NCBI RefSeq assembly: GCF_000733775.1
Contig: NZ_JPOE01000002.1
Span: forward strand, 1,364,001 to 1,428,000
Source of the DNA: Thiomonas sp. FB-Cd
Lineage (GTDB): Bacteria; Pseudomonadota; Gammaproteobacteria; Burkholderiales; Burkholderiaceae_C
Reading direction: 5' to 3'
DNA: 64,000 bases
Part shown: piece after piece, positions 19,156 through 28,545 of the stretch
How positions within the stretch are numbered: the stretch's first letter is position 1
How the letters are laid out: every line of letters begins with the position of its first letter
Translations under genes and position numbers: made by a program
The notes under the pieces: model-generated
Told to the model about the DNA's origin: nothing
The model's input: the letters and a program-made list of their open reading frames with translations, nothing else
Databases searched by the model: none

Positions 19156-19932
19156 TCAGTTCCAGCCGCCGGAGTCATCCATGCCGCCACTGCCGGAGTC
19201 ATCCGACCAACCGCCGGCATCGTTCACACCGAAGTCTTGATCTTCCGGCAGAGCTTGCGAAGCGTCGGCATTCGGCATGAAGCCCCCGCCTTGCGCCACA
19301 CCCGTGTTGTTGTGATCGAACAGTTTGTCGACCAGCATCTCGCCGGCTGCAAAGCCGGCGCCCATCCCGATCCCGGTTCCAACCGCGCCCAGGAAGCCGC
19401 CAGAGCCCCCAGGCTGAGGGTAGGCGCCGGGCTGCGCGCCGAAACTGGTGGGAGCGCTCGGATTCGGCCACCCTGCCGGCATGACCTGAACAGGCTGTGG
19501 GCGCCGTGATCTGCGATAGACCGCAATCAACATCAGCACCGCCATCAACCCCAATGCGCCACCGATGAGTGTACCCATGGGGAATGGCGATCCTGCATTG
19601 GCCACATGGCCGGTGTGGGCTGCGATCTGCCGCTGAAACGCGTTCAGGTTCGCCTGCCGTTCAAAGGGCAACCCGGGATCAAGGCGTTTAGCCAGCTCCA
19701 GCTGATTTGATGCCTGGGCCCACTGTCCTTGAAGCGCGAGCACCCGTGCGTCCACATAGTGTGCCTTGCCAGAATTCGGGTAGGCCGCGAGAACTTGGTT
19801 GATCTCGCTCTGCGCCTGCTGCAGATGACCTGTTGTCGCGGCGGTGTAGACGTCGTGAATCGACGGAACGCTTGGTGCCGCCCATGCAGGAGCTGCCAGG
19901 AAGGCAAGGATTGCGATAAATATGTACTTCAT
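19156..19932 (-). CDS. Exported TPR-like membrane protein with glycine-rich tail
   Basis: A 258-residue protein. A signal peptide (MKYIFIAILAFLAAPAWA) is followed by a helical repeat region (residues about 25-100, HLQQAQSEINQVLAAYP and AHYVDARVLALQGQWAQA) that resembles one to two tetratricopeptide units. A transmembrane helix follows near residues 120-140 (GTLIGGALGLMAVLMLIAVY). After it comes a proline/glycine-rich stretch, and the tail is rich in Gly, Asp, Ser and Trp, ending GGMDDSGGWN. Such tails occur in several uncharacterised betaproteobacterial envelope proteins. The start ATG at 19932 is used because it opens the signal peptide. Confidence 0.8.
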   Translation of the reverse strand: MKYIFIAILAFLAAPAWAAPSVPSIHDVYTAATTGHLQQAQSEINQVLAAYPNSGKAHYVDARVLALQGQWAQASNQLELAKRLDPGLPFERQANLNAFQRQIAAHTGHVANAGSPFPMGTLIGGALGLMAVLMLIAVYRRSRRPQPVQVMPAGWPNPSAPTSFGAQPGAYPQPGGSGGFLGAVGTGIGMGAGFAAGEMLVDKLFDHNNTGVAQGGGFMPNADASQALPEDQDFGVNDAGGWSDDSGSGGMDDSGGWN

Positions 19933-20146
19933 GATCTGTGGGAACCCATGTCTTAACGATCCGATGTCATCATGTCGAGCGCTCCGCAATGCGGCAACAG
20001 CAGTCGACGACCGCCCATGACGCTGCCACACCCTAGCATGGAAGCGTGAACGGCCGCACCGTCCTCTCGATGTCGCAACACCCAGAAATGCACCATTGCT
20101 GACGCCGTGCGCTTCACGCCGCGCCTTCGCGCGCAACGACCAAGGC

Positions 20147-20614
20147 CTATTTCTTGCTGGCCTTTTGGGCGGCAATGCGCCGGCGCAACCAGGACTGCGC
20201 CTGCGCCTTGCTCACCTCGGCCAGCCCGCCCACGTCCAGCAGCAGCCTCGAACTTGACAGACAGCGGCCCGTTTGGGCGTCGTACAACACACCCGTGATG
20301 CCGTCGGCCAGCACTTGGTGACCGCCGTGGAACGACAGCTCCACGACCAGACGCTGGCCCAGAAACAAGCGCCCGGGATTCAAGCTGCTCCCGGCGTGGG
20401 GCAAGGTTTTACCGTCGATCCAGTGGCCCAGCGCCGCCACGGCCCCGGCAGACAGATGGGTCGCGCCGGAGGTCGAGCCTCCAAAGGGCGCTTCAGGCCC
20501 AATCGAAGGATGCATGGCTGGGGTCATCTTAGGTGTAAGCATCCCACACCATAGCGCGTTTGCTGCAACCGCGCACACCAAGGGTGTCATCGCCCGCAGC
20601 CTAGGCACAATCAT
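20147..20614 (-). CDS. Hypothetical protein, possible periplasmic domain
   Basis: An open frame of 155 codons that I do not recognise. A hydrophobic N-terminal stretch (MTPLVCAVAANALWCGML, internal Met at residue 9) could be a signal segment. The second half contains GRLFLGQRLVVELSFHGGHQVLADGITGVLYDAQTGRCLSSSRLLLDVGGL, with alternating hydrophobics suggesting beta-structure, and a basic C-terminal helix. No operon partner is apparent. It could be a real small gene or a chance high-GC frame. Confidence 0.45.
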   Translation of the reverse strand: MIVPRLRAMTPLVCAVAANALWCGMLTPKMTPAMHPSIGPEAPFGGSTSGATHLSAGAVAALGHWIDGKTLPHAGSSLNPGRLFLGQRLVVELSFHGGHQVLADGITGVLYDAQTGRCLSSSRLLLDVGGLAEVSKAQAQSWLRRRIAAQKASKK

Positions 20615-20757
20615 CGCTCCTGTGCCCGGCCCGCCGCGGTGGCGCTTGCGCGACGGCTTGCATCACGCGAGCGCCACCGCGGCCAACCCACCACCAAACC
20701 CGAACGGCTGCAATCAAGCGACGCTTGGTTGCGGGGGACATCGGGAAATTTCAGCGA

Positions 20758-20880
20758 TCAAGCCGGCGCATCGTGCTGCTGGATGTAGGTCTTGAGCATG
20801 TCCAGCACAGCGATCCCGACAGAGATCACGCAGTCCTTCCGGCTCCAGAGAACTGGGTTGCGGTCGAAGCGGTTAAGCCG
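20758..20880 (-). mobile_element. IS200-like TnpA C-terminal relic 2
   Basis: Minus-strand codons read NPVLWSRKDCVISVGIAVLD, then MLKTYIQQHDAPA and stop at 20758. This parallels relic 1 at 17889 and is again the conserved TnpA tail. Beyond the stop is a half copy of the right-end hairpin (CTTGGTTGCGGGGGA near 20724). It has diverged more than relic 1, so the two fragments are not recent duplicates. Confidence 0.7.
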
Positions 20881-20991
20881 TCAATTTTGCCTTTGCACCA
20901 CATCCCCGTGAATTGACGCATTGAGGGTCTTGCACATTGCTGGAGCGCGGCGTAGATTTGAATCGAGCACAACAAAAACAAGGAGGTCGTA

Positions 20992-21041
20992 TTGCCTATC
21001 AACTGGGAAATATTCTGACCGACCAACACGCTGCGGCGTGA
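20992..21041 (+). other. Possible tiny leader ORF behind a perfect Shine-Dalgarno
   Basis: AAGGAGGT at 20980-20987 is the strongest ribosome-binding sequence in this part of the window but is not followed by any normal gene. Five bases later a TTG opens an 8-codon frame (LPINWEIF, stop at 21018), or an ATT one base earlier opens a 16-codon frame (stop at 21041). A terminator follows at 21070-21116. It may be a short transcript with a leader peptide, or the residue of a lost gene. No known precursor-peptide family matches. Confidence 0.3.
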
Positions 21042-21069
21042 AACGGCTCCCGCCCATGGGAGCCATGCG

Positions 21070-21116
21070 TCAGGCACTGCACAGACCATGCGTCAGTCAG
21101 TGCCTGAACTTTTTTT
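21070..21116 (+). terminator. Rho-independent terminator
   Basis: Arms TCAGGCACTG (21070-21079) and CAGTGCCTGA (21098-21107) pair perfectly, followed by a run of seven T at 21110-21116. It is preceded by another small hairpin, GGCTCCC/GGGAGCC at 21045-21064. It would end a plus-strand transcript coming from about 20.9 kb. Confidence 0.7.
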
Positions 21117-21288
21117 GGGCCCTGCTGCTGGCGGCGGGACGAAGTGCGTATCCGGAGAAGAACGGCGCGCACCACAACGACCCCCGCCCCATTGGCTTTC
21201 CGCAGGATCGGCATTGCACGGATGCGTTCGGAAAGCGAGCTTGCGCGCAGCCCGCCCTCACTCGACTTTGCCAGATGCGAACCCGCCC

Positions 21289-21923
21289 TTAACCGCGGGC
21301 GAGCGGATTCGGCGTTGGCTCAGACACCTTGACCAGCGTACTGCGATCGGTATGGTGAAAGGGCTCGTCCCGGCCAAGGATCTGCAAAACCGTGTCCTCA
21401 TCGTAGCTCCAGGTGCCGTCGCCATTGATCGCAATTCGAATGCGAAATTCCGTCGTTCGGAACGCCCGTTGCAGGAATGGCGCCGAGCAGATGCCGTAGG
21501 TTTCGAGCCCCTGCGTCGCCACGAGCTCGAAGGTGGTTGCGTCGGCACTGGCGTGACCCGCGGCCATCGCGACTTGCCCGCGTGGAATCGTCAGCGTTTG
21601 AATGATGGTCCCGGTTGCCGGCTCCCACAACCAGTAGCCGACCTGGTCATGATAGGTCTTGACTTGGTTCGGCTTGACCACATGCTGGTGGTAGCGCAGA
21701 CCGTAGAGGAGCTGAGGGCCATTGGTTTGAGGATCGATGGGCTGAAGCTCGATGCGCTCGACGTAGGCCTGCTTCTTCGGGCCTCAGCCTTCGGCTTCAC
21801 GTCCAGACCCCGTGCGCCCTCCCACACACCAGCCATGGCCCGCAAGGGGCCGAGGTTGGCCAGCGTGTTGACGTCAACACCCTGCGGTTCGGTGTAGATG
21901 TCTGTCGGAAACTCGTCGCTCAT
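21289..21923 (-). CDS. Nitrobindin-like heme-binding beta-barrel protein (frameshifted)
   Basis: The N-terminal part starts MSDEFPTDIYTEPQGVDVNT at 21923 and includes the family's MAGVWEGARGLDVKPK. The rest continues in another frame as RIELQPIDPQTNGPQLLYGL, VKPNQVKTYHDQVGYWLWEP and GTWSYDEDTVLQILG. Together they make one 211-residue protein of the FABP-like/THAP4 heme-binding (DUF1794) group if one base is restored in the GGGCC tract at 21779-21783. As written the frame is broken there. Either this is a one-base sequencing deficit or the gene is newly inactivated. Members bind heme in a small barrel; their role is poorly known. Confidence 0.75.
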
Positions 21924-22215
21924 GCGATTCCTTAAAAGGGGCCCGGAACATGGCCATTGTCTTACATCCAACCCCAAATGCCTTGTGGCGAGATCGCCGA
22001 GGCCTGCCAGCGTTGCGTCGCGCCGCGCGCGCGCCGCGCCTGTTCTTGCGTGACCCTCGCAGGAATCAACCCAGAGGTATGTTGTCCGCCCGTGTTGGGG
22101 CACAATGCGCGACAACAGCCAACGAGGCGCCGGCAATCCGCACTGCGCCGATCGCGGGGGCGTCAAACGCGAGGCTCACCGTGCCTCGCGCATACGGCCA
22201 TACTGGAGAGTGTCC

Positions 22216-22467
22216 GTGAAAACCCATTACGTCATTACATCCGTCTTTCTCTTTGCCGTGGCCACGTCCGCCAGCGCCATGACATTCACTGAATATGCCC
22301 ACAATCTCAAGACGGATGCCATTCATGCCGGCAAGAAAATCGTGCAGGTGGGTGCTGACACGGGACACGCGGTCGTCCATGCCGGGAAGGTGGTCGGCGG
22401 CGATGTGGCCAACGGCGTCAAGCAGAGCTACCACGCGACGACACATGAAGTGAAAAAACTAAGCTAG
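22216..22467 (+). CDS. Small secreted protein of unknown function
   Basis: An 83-residue exported protein. The signal peptide MKTHYVITSVFLFAVATSASA is clear. The mature part has a regular pattern DAIHAGKKIVQVGADTGHAVVHAGKVVGGDVANGVK, rich in His, Gly and Val, with repeated HAG motifs. The start is the GTG at 22216 with GGAG upstream; earlier in-frame codons do not form a signal peptide. No named family is recognised. Confidence 0.7.
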   Translation: MKTHYVITSVFLFAVATSASAMTFTEYAHNLKTDAIHAGKKIVQVGADTGHAVVHAGKVVGGDVANGVKQSYHATTHEVKKLS

Positions 22468-22756
22468 CCCGGCGCACGCCGCGCTGAGGTGAGAGCCCCG
22501 AGTGGTGATCGGATGAACGCGCGCTGGCCGCGCCCAATTTGCGCTGGCGCCGATCCTGCATCGCCGATACCCGAGCGCTTCATGCGGACAATTCTGGCCG
22601 CATACGCCACAACTCCCGCTGGCGCTTACTCGACCACCTGCGCAGTCTTTGTGCCTGGCACGGCGTGAGTGGCAATCTCAACCGCCGGTCAGTGCCCGAG
22701 CTTGCATGGTCCCAAGCCACGGATCTGCGCTTGATCCGTGGCGGGCTCTCATTGCA

Positions 22757-23020
22757 CTAACTGGCTCGATGCTCGCGCATTGGGTCACTCTTCCATGGCT
22801 CGACTGCTTTGGACTGAAGTTCATCCGGCGGTCTAATGCCAAGTTCCTCCGCAACCTTATCCGGTCGCGGCTGCAAGCGATTGCGACGCCGATAGGCCGC
22901 GCCACGCACCTCGTTCGCACCGACATGGCCGACCAACCAGTCCAACAACTGCACATCGCGGGAGCTCTCAATGCGAACACCGAGCCTCCACAGTAGCGGC
23001 TCACTTCCCAAATCGCTCAC
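22757..23020 (-). CDS. Small hypothetical protein
   Basis: An 87-residue basic protein beginning at a GTG (23020) with AAAGGAG at a good distance upstream. It includes LLWRLGVRIESSRDVQLLDWL, VGANEVRGAAYRRRNRLQPR and PDKVAEELGIRPP. The composition looks like a genuine folded protein and not a shadow frame, but I do not recognise the family. It is flanked by about 290 bases without genes downstream. Confidence 0.55.
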   Translation of the reverse strand: MSDLGSEPLLWRLGVRIESSRDVQLLDWLVGHVGANEVRGAAYRRRNRLQPRPDKVAEELGIRPPDELQSKAVEPWKSDPMREHRAS

Positions 23021-23606
23021 GGGACTCTCCTTTCATAACGCACATCACTGATGTTGATGGCTCAAGGCTGTTGCGTCTTACGTCACAACTTGTTTCAAGT
23101 TTAGCGCGCACGATGCGGGATGACTCTGCGGTTTCTCAATATTTTGCGCCCAGACAAAGTCAACCCGCTGACGTAGCGCAGTCCGCAGCCGGCATCGTGC
23201 ATGAGGCCGCTGAGGATACCGAAAAACCAGCACAAGGCGCCACGCTCGCTTTTTTTGCACGCGTTGGCTCGAGCGTGATCATCGCGCGCCGACAACCAGC
23301 TTCTTGACGGCGGCCGCGCAGGAAGGGCTGCAGATGGGGCACACCAATGGCGCCACACGTCACGCGAACGGCGTCCGGCGGCAACGGCCATCAATCCACG
23401 ACGTGGCGCTGCCGCGCATGCGCCGCGCGTGCAAGGCGGTATTTCCCCCAGCAATGCCCCGCCCGAGCGGATTCGGATGTCAGGGCAAAACCGTTGATGC
23501 TGCACAGCAACATTTACGTGGATGGCTCTTGAAATTCCATCGGTAGCTGTTAGATTAGGGTTAACCCTTATTTCAATGGAAGACTCCCCTCGACGGGAGA
23601 AACATC
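23021..23606. other. Gene-poor region upstream of the DUF3563 gene
   Basis: About 585 bases between divergent small genes. No supported coding sequence was found on either strand. The last 60 bases hold the regulatory palindrome described at 23557. Confidence 0.5.
23557..23568. promoter_or_regulatory. Palindrome AGGGTTAACCCT upstream of DUF3563 gene
   Basis: A perfect 12-base palindrome lies 39 bases before the ATG at 23607. Its T-N-A spaced arms resemble LysR-type operator half sites. GGGAGAAA just before the ATG is the ribosome site. The regulator is unknown and no LysR gene is nearby. Confidence 0.4.
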
Positions 23607-23813
23607 ATGAGCACGTTCACAAAATTCCTCCAAAAAATCTTCTCAGGGCTTGAGTCCCAAGAGCAGCTGGATGAAGAGTACTTGTCCCGCTCGGTCGACG
23701 TCTGTGATCTTGAGCGGCGCATCCATGAACTCGAGTATCGCGGCAACGAGCACGAAAGTCTGCCCTTGCATGCGGCATTCCCGGGTCTGAATAGCCGCAA
23801 GGCTCTCTGGTAG
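23607..23813 (+). CDS. DUF3563 family small protein
   Basis: A 68-residue protein. The pattern IFSGLESQEQLDEEYLSRSVDVCDLERRIHELEYRG, with acidic helix and the DLERR motif, matches the DUF3563 family, small proteins common in Burkholderiales with no known function. The start is the ATG at 23607. It is monocistronic, with a likely operator just upstream. Confidence 0.82.
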   Translation: MSTFTKFLQKIFSGLESQEQLDEEYLSRSVDVCDLERRIHELEYRGNEHESLPLHAAFPGLNSRKALW

Positions 23814-24238
23814 CCATTTGTTGTGCAGTCTGCGGCCCGCGCAGTGTGCGCGTTGACTGGGCGGGAATTAGCGTCCAGCCGGGGGTGAAATGTGCGACCG
23901 CGCTCAACGGTGGTTTTGCGCGCCTAAGAACCACGCGTGCTGCCGCAATCTGCACGCCAAAATCACCGCACAGGACAACCTGCGCGCTTCGCGAAACACG
24001 GCTTGAGCCTGAACCCCAGACGGTCGGGGCAGCGTCGCACAACGGCCCGCTCCTGTGCTGGGATTGGATCGTGGGCGAAGCAACCGACTGCTGGCACCAA
24101 GCTCCGATGCGCGCGCCGCCCGACGCAAATCGCACGCTCCCGCGACCAAGCGCCAGGCGCTGCAGCACGGGATGCGCGGCGATTTTGCTCCATCGCTGCT
24201 GGCATCAGGCCAAGCCAAGGCCCTATGGGGCCTTGCGG
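23814..24238. other. Stretch without recognised gene
   Basis: About 425 bases between the DUF3563 gene and the 3' end of the lipoprotein hydrolase gene. Only shadow frames are present; no RNA gene, repeat or terminator could be supported. Confidence 0.5.
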
Positions 24239-25822
24239 TCAGAATTGCGCAAAGAAGGTTCGGGCCGCAGCGGTGCAGAACACGCGCTCGTTCGTGTGAT
24301 AAAGCTCCAGACCGATGTTGGCGCCCAGTTTGGTTGTCACGCCTGCCTGATAGTTTGTGAAGGCTTGCTGCGCTTGCGTCGCAACTGCTTGCATCGTGGC
24401 GGTTTGGGCAGTGGACAAACCGTGGCTTGTGAACGTGCCCGTCGTGCCACTCGAGATATCGAGGTCGAGGGTGGCGTAGCGCAAATTTGGATCGCTCGGC
24501 GCTTTCGAGTTCAACACTGCCGTCATCGCTGCAGCCCCCTGCTCCCAATAGACCTCCGGGTCATTGAGGCCGCCGCACATCATCAGTGGCATGCTGGGGG
24601 TGTAGTTGCGCAGATCGTTTGCTTTGAGATCCTGGCGCAGCAGCAATTGCGGACTGGCTGGTAGCGTGGCAGCCGTGGTGGAGAAATCCGGAGCCGATCC
24701 GTTCGACGGAGCCGCACCGTCCGCATTGGCATCGACATCGTTGACATAGGCCTCGCGAAACGCCGTGCTGATCAGGTAATTCGACGGATCAAAACCGCTC
24801 AAGCCCAAAGGCGCCCCCGGGGAAAGCGTGTTGAGATTGGAATAGCCTGTCGGGGCGGATTGGAACAGGGCCGTTTGGGGGATAAGCCCCTGCTGCATCG
24901 CGGCTTGCGCGCTGACAGCGCCGGGAAAGAGGGACACCGCATTGGCATACTGCGTGGAGAAGACTTGGCTGGGATTGATCGAGCCCTGCTTCAGATGCGC
25001 GTACGAGTTCACCACCATGGGCAAGAAAACCGTGCCCCCGAAGTCGGGATGACCCAAAAAGATCTCATCCCCGGTGGCGAGCAAGGCGTAGGGACCGGAC
25101 ATTGGAGCCCCCGCCGTTGCAGGATGACCCTGCGAGTCCAGCGCGGCAAGGGTTGCCATGGACACATAGCCGCCTTGCGAGTAGCCCGTGACGTAGAGTT
25201 TGCCGTCGTCACTGACCGATGCATTGAGCAAGCCGAGCATCTGGCGCCCCGCGGTCAGCCCATCGATCACGTCCTGGGACTGCTGCGAGCCATTCAGATA
25301 CGGGGCATACGGCAACGAGGAGATGTCGTAGCCGGCATAGTTTGGAGCAATCACGACGTAGCCTTGCGCCGCAAAGACCAGCGCAATGCGGGTGGACGTC
25401 CCGTAGGCCGGGTTTGCTGTGTTCGTGATCGCCGAGAGATCTTCGGCGCGCTGATCCGCGGTCCCATGGGCATAAAGGACGATCGGCCGCGGTCCGGTGC
25501 ACTGTGGCGCGGTTCCGGTTGGGACCATCAGGGCGCCGGACGCGTTGGTGGCCTCGCCTTCACCACCGACGGTGGCATACGTGAATTTCACGACCTGCAC
25601 GCCGCAGACCGGGGTTCCCACGAGCGCTTGCGCCTGCGGGTCCGGGTACCGCGTGGCGAGAAGACTATCCAATTGAGCCGTTGAAAGCGCGCCTGTCGTG
25701 TCGACGGTCGTCGCAAGCAGCGTGTTACTCGTCCCGCTGGTGGCAACCGAACTGCTACCGCCCCCGCACGACGCTAGCGCGAGTGATCCGGCCATGATCG
25801 CCAGGCCCCATTTGATCTGCAT
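24239..25822 (-). CDS. Secreted lipoprotein, alpha/beta-hydrolase (esterase/lipase-like)
   Basis: A 527-residue predicted lipoprotein. The lipobox LALASC ends the signal peptide (MQIKWGLAIMAGSLALASC), so the protein is anchored by Cys19, probably in the outer membrane. The hydrolase domain has an oxyanion region (RPIVLYAHGTADQ), the nucleophile elbow GYSQGGY with Ser near residue 208, and a late PLMMCGGLNDPEVYWEQG segment that fits the acid residue. The order of blocks resembles secretory-lipase/prolyl-oligopeptidase-like esterases. The substrate is unknown. The start at 25822 opens the signal peptide; the longer frame upstream is not coding. Confidence 0.85.
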   Translation of the reverse strand: MQIKWGLAIMAGSLALASCGGGSSSVATSGTSNTLLATTVDTTGALSTAQLDSLLATRYPDPQAQALVGTPVCGVQVVKFTYATVGGEGEATNASGALMVPTGTAPQCTGPRPIVLYAHGTADQRAEDLSAITNTANPAYGTSTRIALVFAAQGYVVIAPNYAGYDISSLPYAPYLNGSQQSQDVIDGLTAGRQMLGLLNASVSDDGKLYVTGYSQGGYVSMATLAALDSQGHPATAGAPMSGPYALLATGDEIFLGHPDFGGTVFLPMVVNSYAHLKQGSINPSQVFSTQYANAVSLFPGAVSAQAAMQQGLIPQTALFQSAPTGYSNLNTLSPGAPLGLSGFDPSNYLISTAFREAYVNDVDANADGAAPSNGSAPDFSTTAATLPASPQLLLRQDLKANDLRNYTPSMPLMMCGGLNDPEVYWEQGAAAMTAVLNSKAPSDPNLRYATLDLDISSGTTGTFTSHGLSTAQTATMQAVATQAQQAFTNYQAGVTTKLGANIGLELYHTNERVFCTAAARTFFAQF

Positions 25823-26253
25823 GGCTGTCTCCTGTTGGCGGTCAAGGCGCTCAGTCGGCCTTGAGACCGATTTGGCCGCGACAAAATCGCACGGCCGTTC
25901 GTTTTCGCCGATGCTAAGAGCGGGTGGTGCTGACATGTGTCACGAAAGGTAAGCCCCGCAGGCGCCAGCTGCTGCCGCTCATCAGCATCCATGCGGCACA
26001 TGTGCACGTCGCTCGTCGCGAGCTGATCGGGAGCCTTGCGAGCGCACCAAACACGGTGGCGATCCGGCTTGGCTGGAACAGGCGCAGGGTGGTCAATGCC
26101 TGATTTTTGGGGCGTGGCGAAAATCGAATTGCACGCCCATGGATATCCGATCATGCACAATCCCCCGGACCGCACGGATGCGGGCTTCTCGTAGGGCCCA
26201 GAGCCCATCGCATGGGGCGTCTTGCGGAATCGAACAAGCCAAGGGAGGCTTTC
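25823..26253. other. Divergent intergenic region, hydrolase and MACS synthetase
   Basis: About 430 bases separating two divergent genes. It should contain both promoters. No gene or clear operator was found. GGGAGG just before 26254 is the ribosome site of the synthetase. Confidence 0.5.
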
Positions 26254-27867
26254 ATGCAGACCTCATATTTGTCCGCCCTGAGCGCCTTCAGCCTCGGCGA
26301 TTTGGCAGCCAGGCTCGATGGCGATCTCGTGCACGGCATCAACGCGTGCGTCGAGTGCTGCGACCGCCACGCTCATGGTGATCAGGTTGCGCTGCACTGG
26401 CATGATCACCAAGGCAGGCAGGCGACCTATACCTTTGCCCAGCTTCAAAGCGCTTCAGCCCGATTCGCGCATTGGCTCACCGCACAGGGCGTCCAGCCTG
26501 GCGACCGTGTGGCCGGATTGCTGCCGCGCGTGCCTGAGCTCCTGATCACGATTCTGGGCACATGGCGAGCTGGCGCCGTGTACCAGCCGCTTTTCACGGC
26601 TTTCGGGCCTGAAGCGATTGAGTACCGTCTGGCCAGCAGTGAGGCCAAGGTCGTGGTGACTGATGCGGCCAACCAAAGCAAGCTGGCGGACTTGAAAATC
26701 GCACCGCGAACCCTGATCGTCGGCAGCGTGCACGGAGATGCCTTCCAGCAAGCGTTGAACGCGCACGCGGACGCGTTCACGCCCGTGATGCGAAGCGGCG
26801 AGGATGCCTTCATCATGCTGTTCACCTCGGGAACGACGGGCAAGGCCAAAGGGGTCCCGGTCCCCATCAAGGCGCTCATGGCATTCGAACAATATATGCG
26901 CCTGGCGGTCGACTTGCGTGCGGAGGACAAGTTCTGGAACATTGCCGATCCCGGATGGGCCTATGGCCTTTACTACAGCGTCACGGGCCCCTTGCTGATG
27001 GGGCACGCGACCACCTTCTATGACGGGCCGTTTGCGCCCGAGGCAGCGCTTGCGTTCATCAAGGATGAGGGAATCACGAACCTGGCTGGAGCGCCCACCG
27101 CCTTTCGTTTGCTGATGACGGCGAAGACGCACAGCGTGGAGGCAATCAAGGGGCAGCTTCGCGCTGTCAGCAGCGCGGGGGAGCCCCTGAACCCCGAGGT
27201 CATCAAATGGTTTGCAGAAAGACTTGGAGCGCCGATCTTTGATCACTACGGACAGACGGAGATCGGCATGGTGGTGTGCAATCACCACGGCTTGCAACAA
27301 CCGGTCAAGCCCGGCACCGCTGGCTATGCGATGCCGGGGTACCGCATGGCCGTGGTTGAAGAGTCAAACGACGCTGTGCGTGTTCTCGGACCCGACCAGC
27401 CAGGCATCCTGGCCGTCGATCGTGCGGCGTCCCCGTTGTATTTCTTTCCGGGCTACTGGCAGCAGGCAACGCCAGCCTTTCGCGGTGGCTACTACCTCAC
27501 AGGTGATACGGTCGAAATGGCCGAGGACGGGTGTGTGACCTTTGTGGGTCGCAGCGACGACATCATTACTTCGTCCGGGTACAGGATTGGCCCCTTCGAG
27601 GTCGAGAGCTGCTTGATCGAGCACCCTGCCGTCATGGAAGCCGCCGTTGTGGGTCGACCGGATGCGCAGCGCACAGAAATCGTCAAGGCATTCGTGGTCT
27701 TGCGCGCAGGCTTCAAGCCCGACGCGGATACCGTGGACGCATTGCAGATCCATGTCAAGACGAGGCTCGCTGCACATGCTTATCCTCGCGAGATCGCCTT
27801 CGTGGACGCCCTGCCGAAAACACCGAGCGGCAAAATCCAGCGCTTCTTGCTCAGGCAACAAACCTGA
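26254..27867 (+). CDS. Acyl-CoA synthetase, medium-chain (MACS)/acetyl-CoA-synthetase-like
   Basis: AMP-forming acid:CoA ligase of 537 residues. Motifs run in the usual order: P-loop LFTSGTTGKAKGVP near residue 190, NIADPGWAYGLYYSV (the MACS motif) near 230, FDHYGQTEIGMV near 330, YLTGDTVEMAEDGC near 415, GRSDDIITSSGYRIGPFEVE near 433, and the catalytic lysine in TPSGKIQRFLLR at the C-terminus. The ATG at 26254 follows GGGAGG. The substrate is probably a short or branched acid. It is not in an operon with the catabolic island. Confidence 0.9.
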   Translation: MQTSYLSALSAFSLGDLAARLDGDLVHGINACVECCDRHAHGDQVALHWHDHQGRQATYTFAQLQSASARFAHWLTAQGVQPGDRVAGLLPRVPELLITILGTWRAGAVYQPLFTAFGPEAIEYRLASSEAKVVVTDAANQSKLADLKIAPRTLIVGSVHGDAFQQALNAHADAFTPVMRSGEDAFIMLFTSGTTGKAKGVPVPIKALMAFEQYMRLAVDLRAEDKFWNIADPGWAYGLYYSVTGPLLMGHATTFYDGPFAPEAALAFIKDEGITNLAGAPTAFRLLMTAKTHSVEAIKGQLRAVSSAGEPLNPEVIKWFAERLGAPIFDHYGQTEIGMVVCNHHGLQQPVKPGTAGYAMPGYRMAVVEESNDAVRVLGPDQPGILAVDRAASPLYFFPGYWQQATPAFRGGYYLTGDTVEMAEDGCVTFVGRSDDIITSSGYRIGPFEVESCLIEHPAVMEAAVVGRPDAQRTEIVKAFVVLRAGFKPDADTVDALQIHVKTRLAAHAYPREIAFVDALPKTPSGKIQRFLLRQQT

Positions 27868-28076
27868 GTAACGCGCAGATTCTTGCAGCCTCGCGTTGGC
27901 AACGATCGAGGTGCCTCATTCCCTGGCGTTGCCAGGCAAGCCCTTGGGGCATCCTCTAACGGGCCTTCATGCCTTTGGCCAGAACGCATGGGGCAGGCCC
28001 GCAGAGCGCGGCATTCCTGCATTTGGCGCTGCGTCAAGCTCCGTCCTTACATCCCGCAACCCTTTCGCGTATCTCG

Positions 28077-28545
28077 ATGAACTCTCCCGCCGCTCAACGC
28101 ATGGCGTTGTAGCGGGGGTTTCGCGGGTCACAGACTTGGACTTGCCACGTTGCCGTGGCCGAGGTTTGGGTCTCGCCGCCACGCCCGTCCCAGGCGTGTC
28201 CTGCGTGTTGTGCGCGTCGGTGAGAACCACCATTGCGCTGTTCTGGTCGCGCGGGGCCGTGTGCCCGCAGTGCGGCCACACATGCACACGCTGCGCCAAC
28301 GTCTTGGGAACAAGTTCCCAGCACGCCGCGCAGCATTGCGACGGTTTGATCTGGCGCGTATTGCTCAGGTGCAGGCGCGCACCAGCTTCTTCCGCTTTGT
28401 ACGCGAGCATCGGATGCGCCATGCCGAACCCTGCCGAGAGAATCTCCCGGTTGAGTCCGGCCTTCTGCCGCACGCGACGGCCCGGCGCATCCACCGTGCC
28501 CTTCGCGCTGCGGCTCATGGTCTTCGGAGCCACTCGCTCCGTGTT
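28077..28545 (-). mobile_element. Truncated family B tnpB element, copy 3
   Basis: It carries the family B right end (GAGAGTTCAT boundary at 28077) and the C-terminal third of tnpB, from APKTMSRSAKGTVDAP through the zinc ribbon CAACWEL...CGHTAPRDQNSAMVV. Similarity to copies B1/B2 stops near 28545; the N-terminal two thirds, the first RuvC acidic residue and the left end are gone. One ribbon cysteine is replaced (VWPHCGH for VCPQCGH). The copy can no longer move or encode a working TnpB. Confidence 0.85.

Noticed and set aside
20980..21041. PqqA-type or other known peptide-cofactor precursor
   Set aside because: The short frames lack the Glu/Tyr pattern of PqqA and no maturation genes are nearby.
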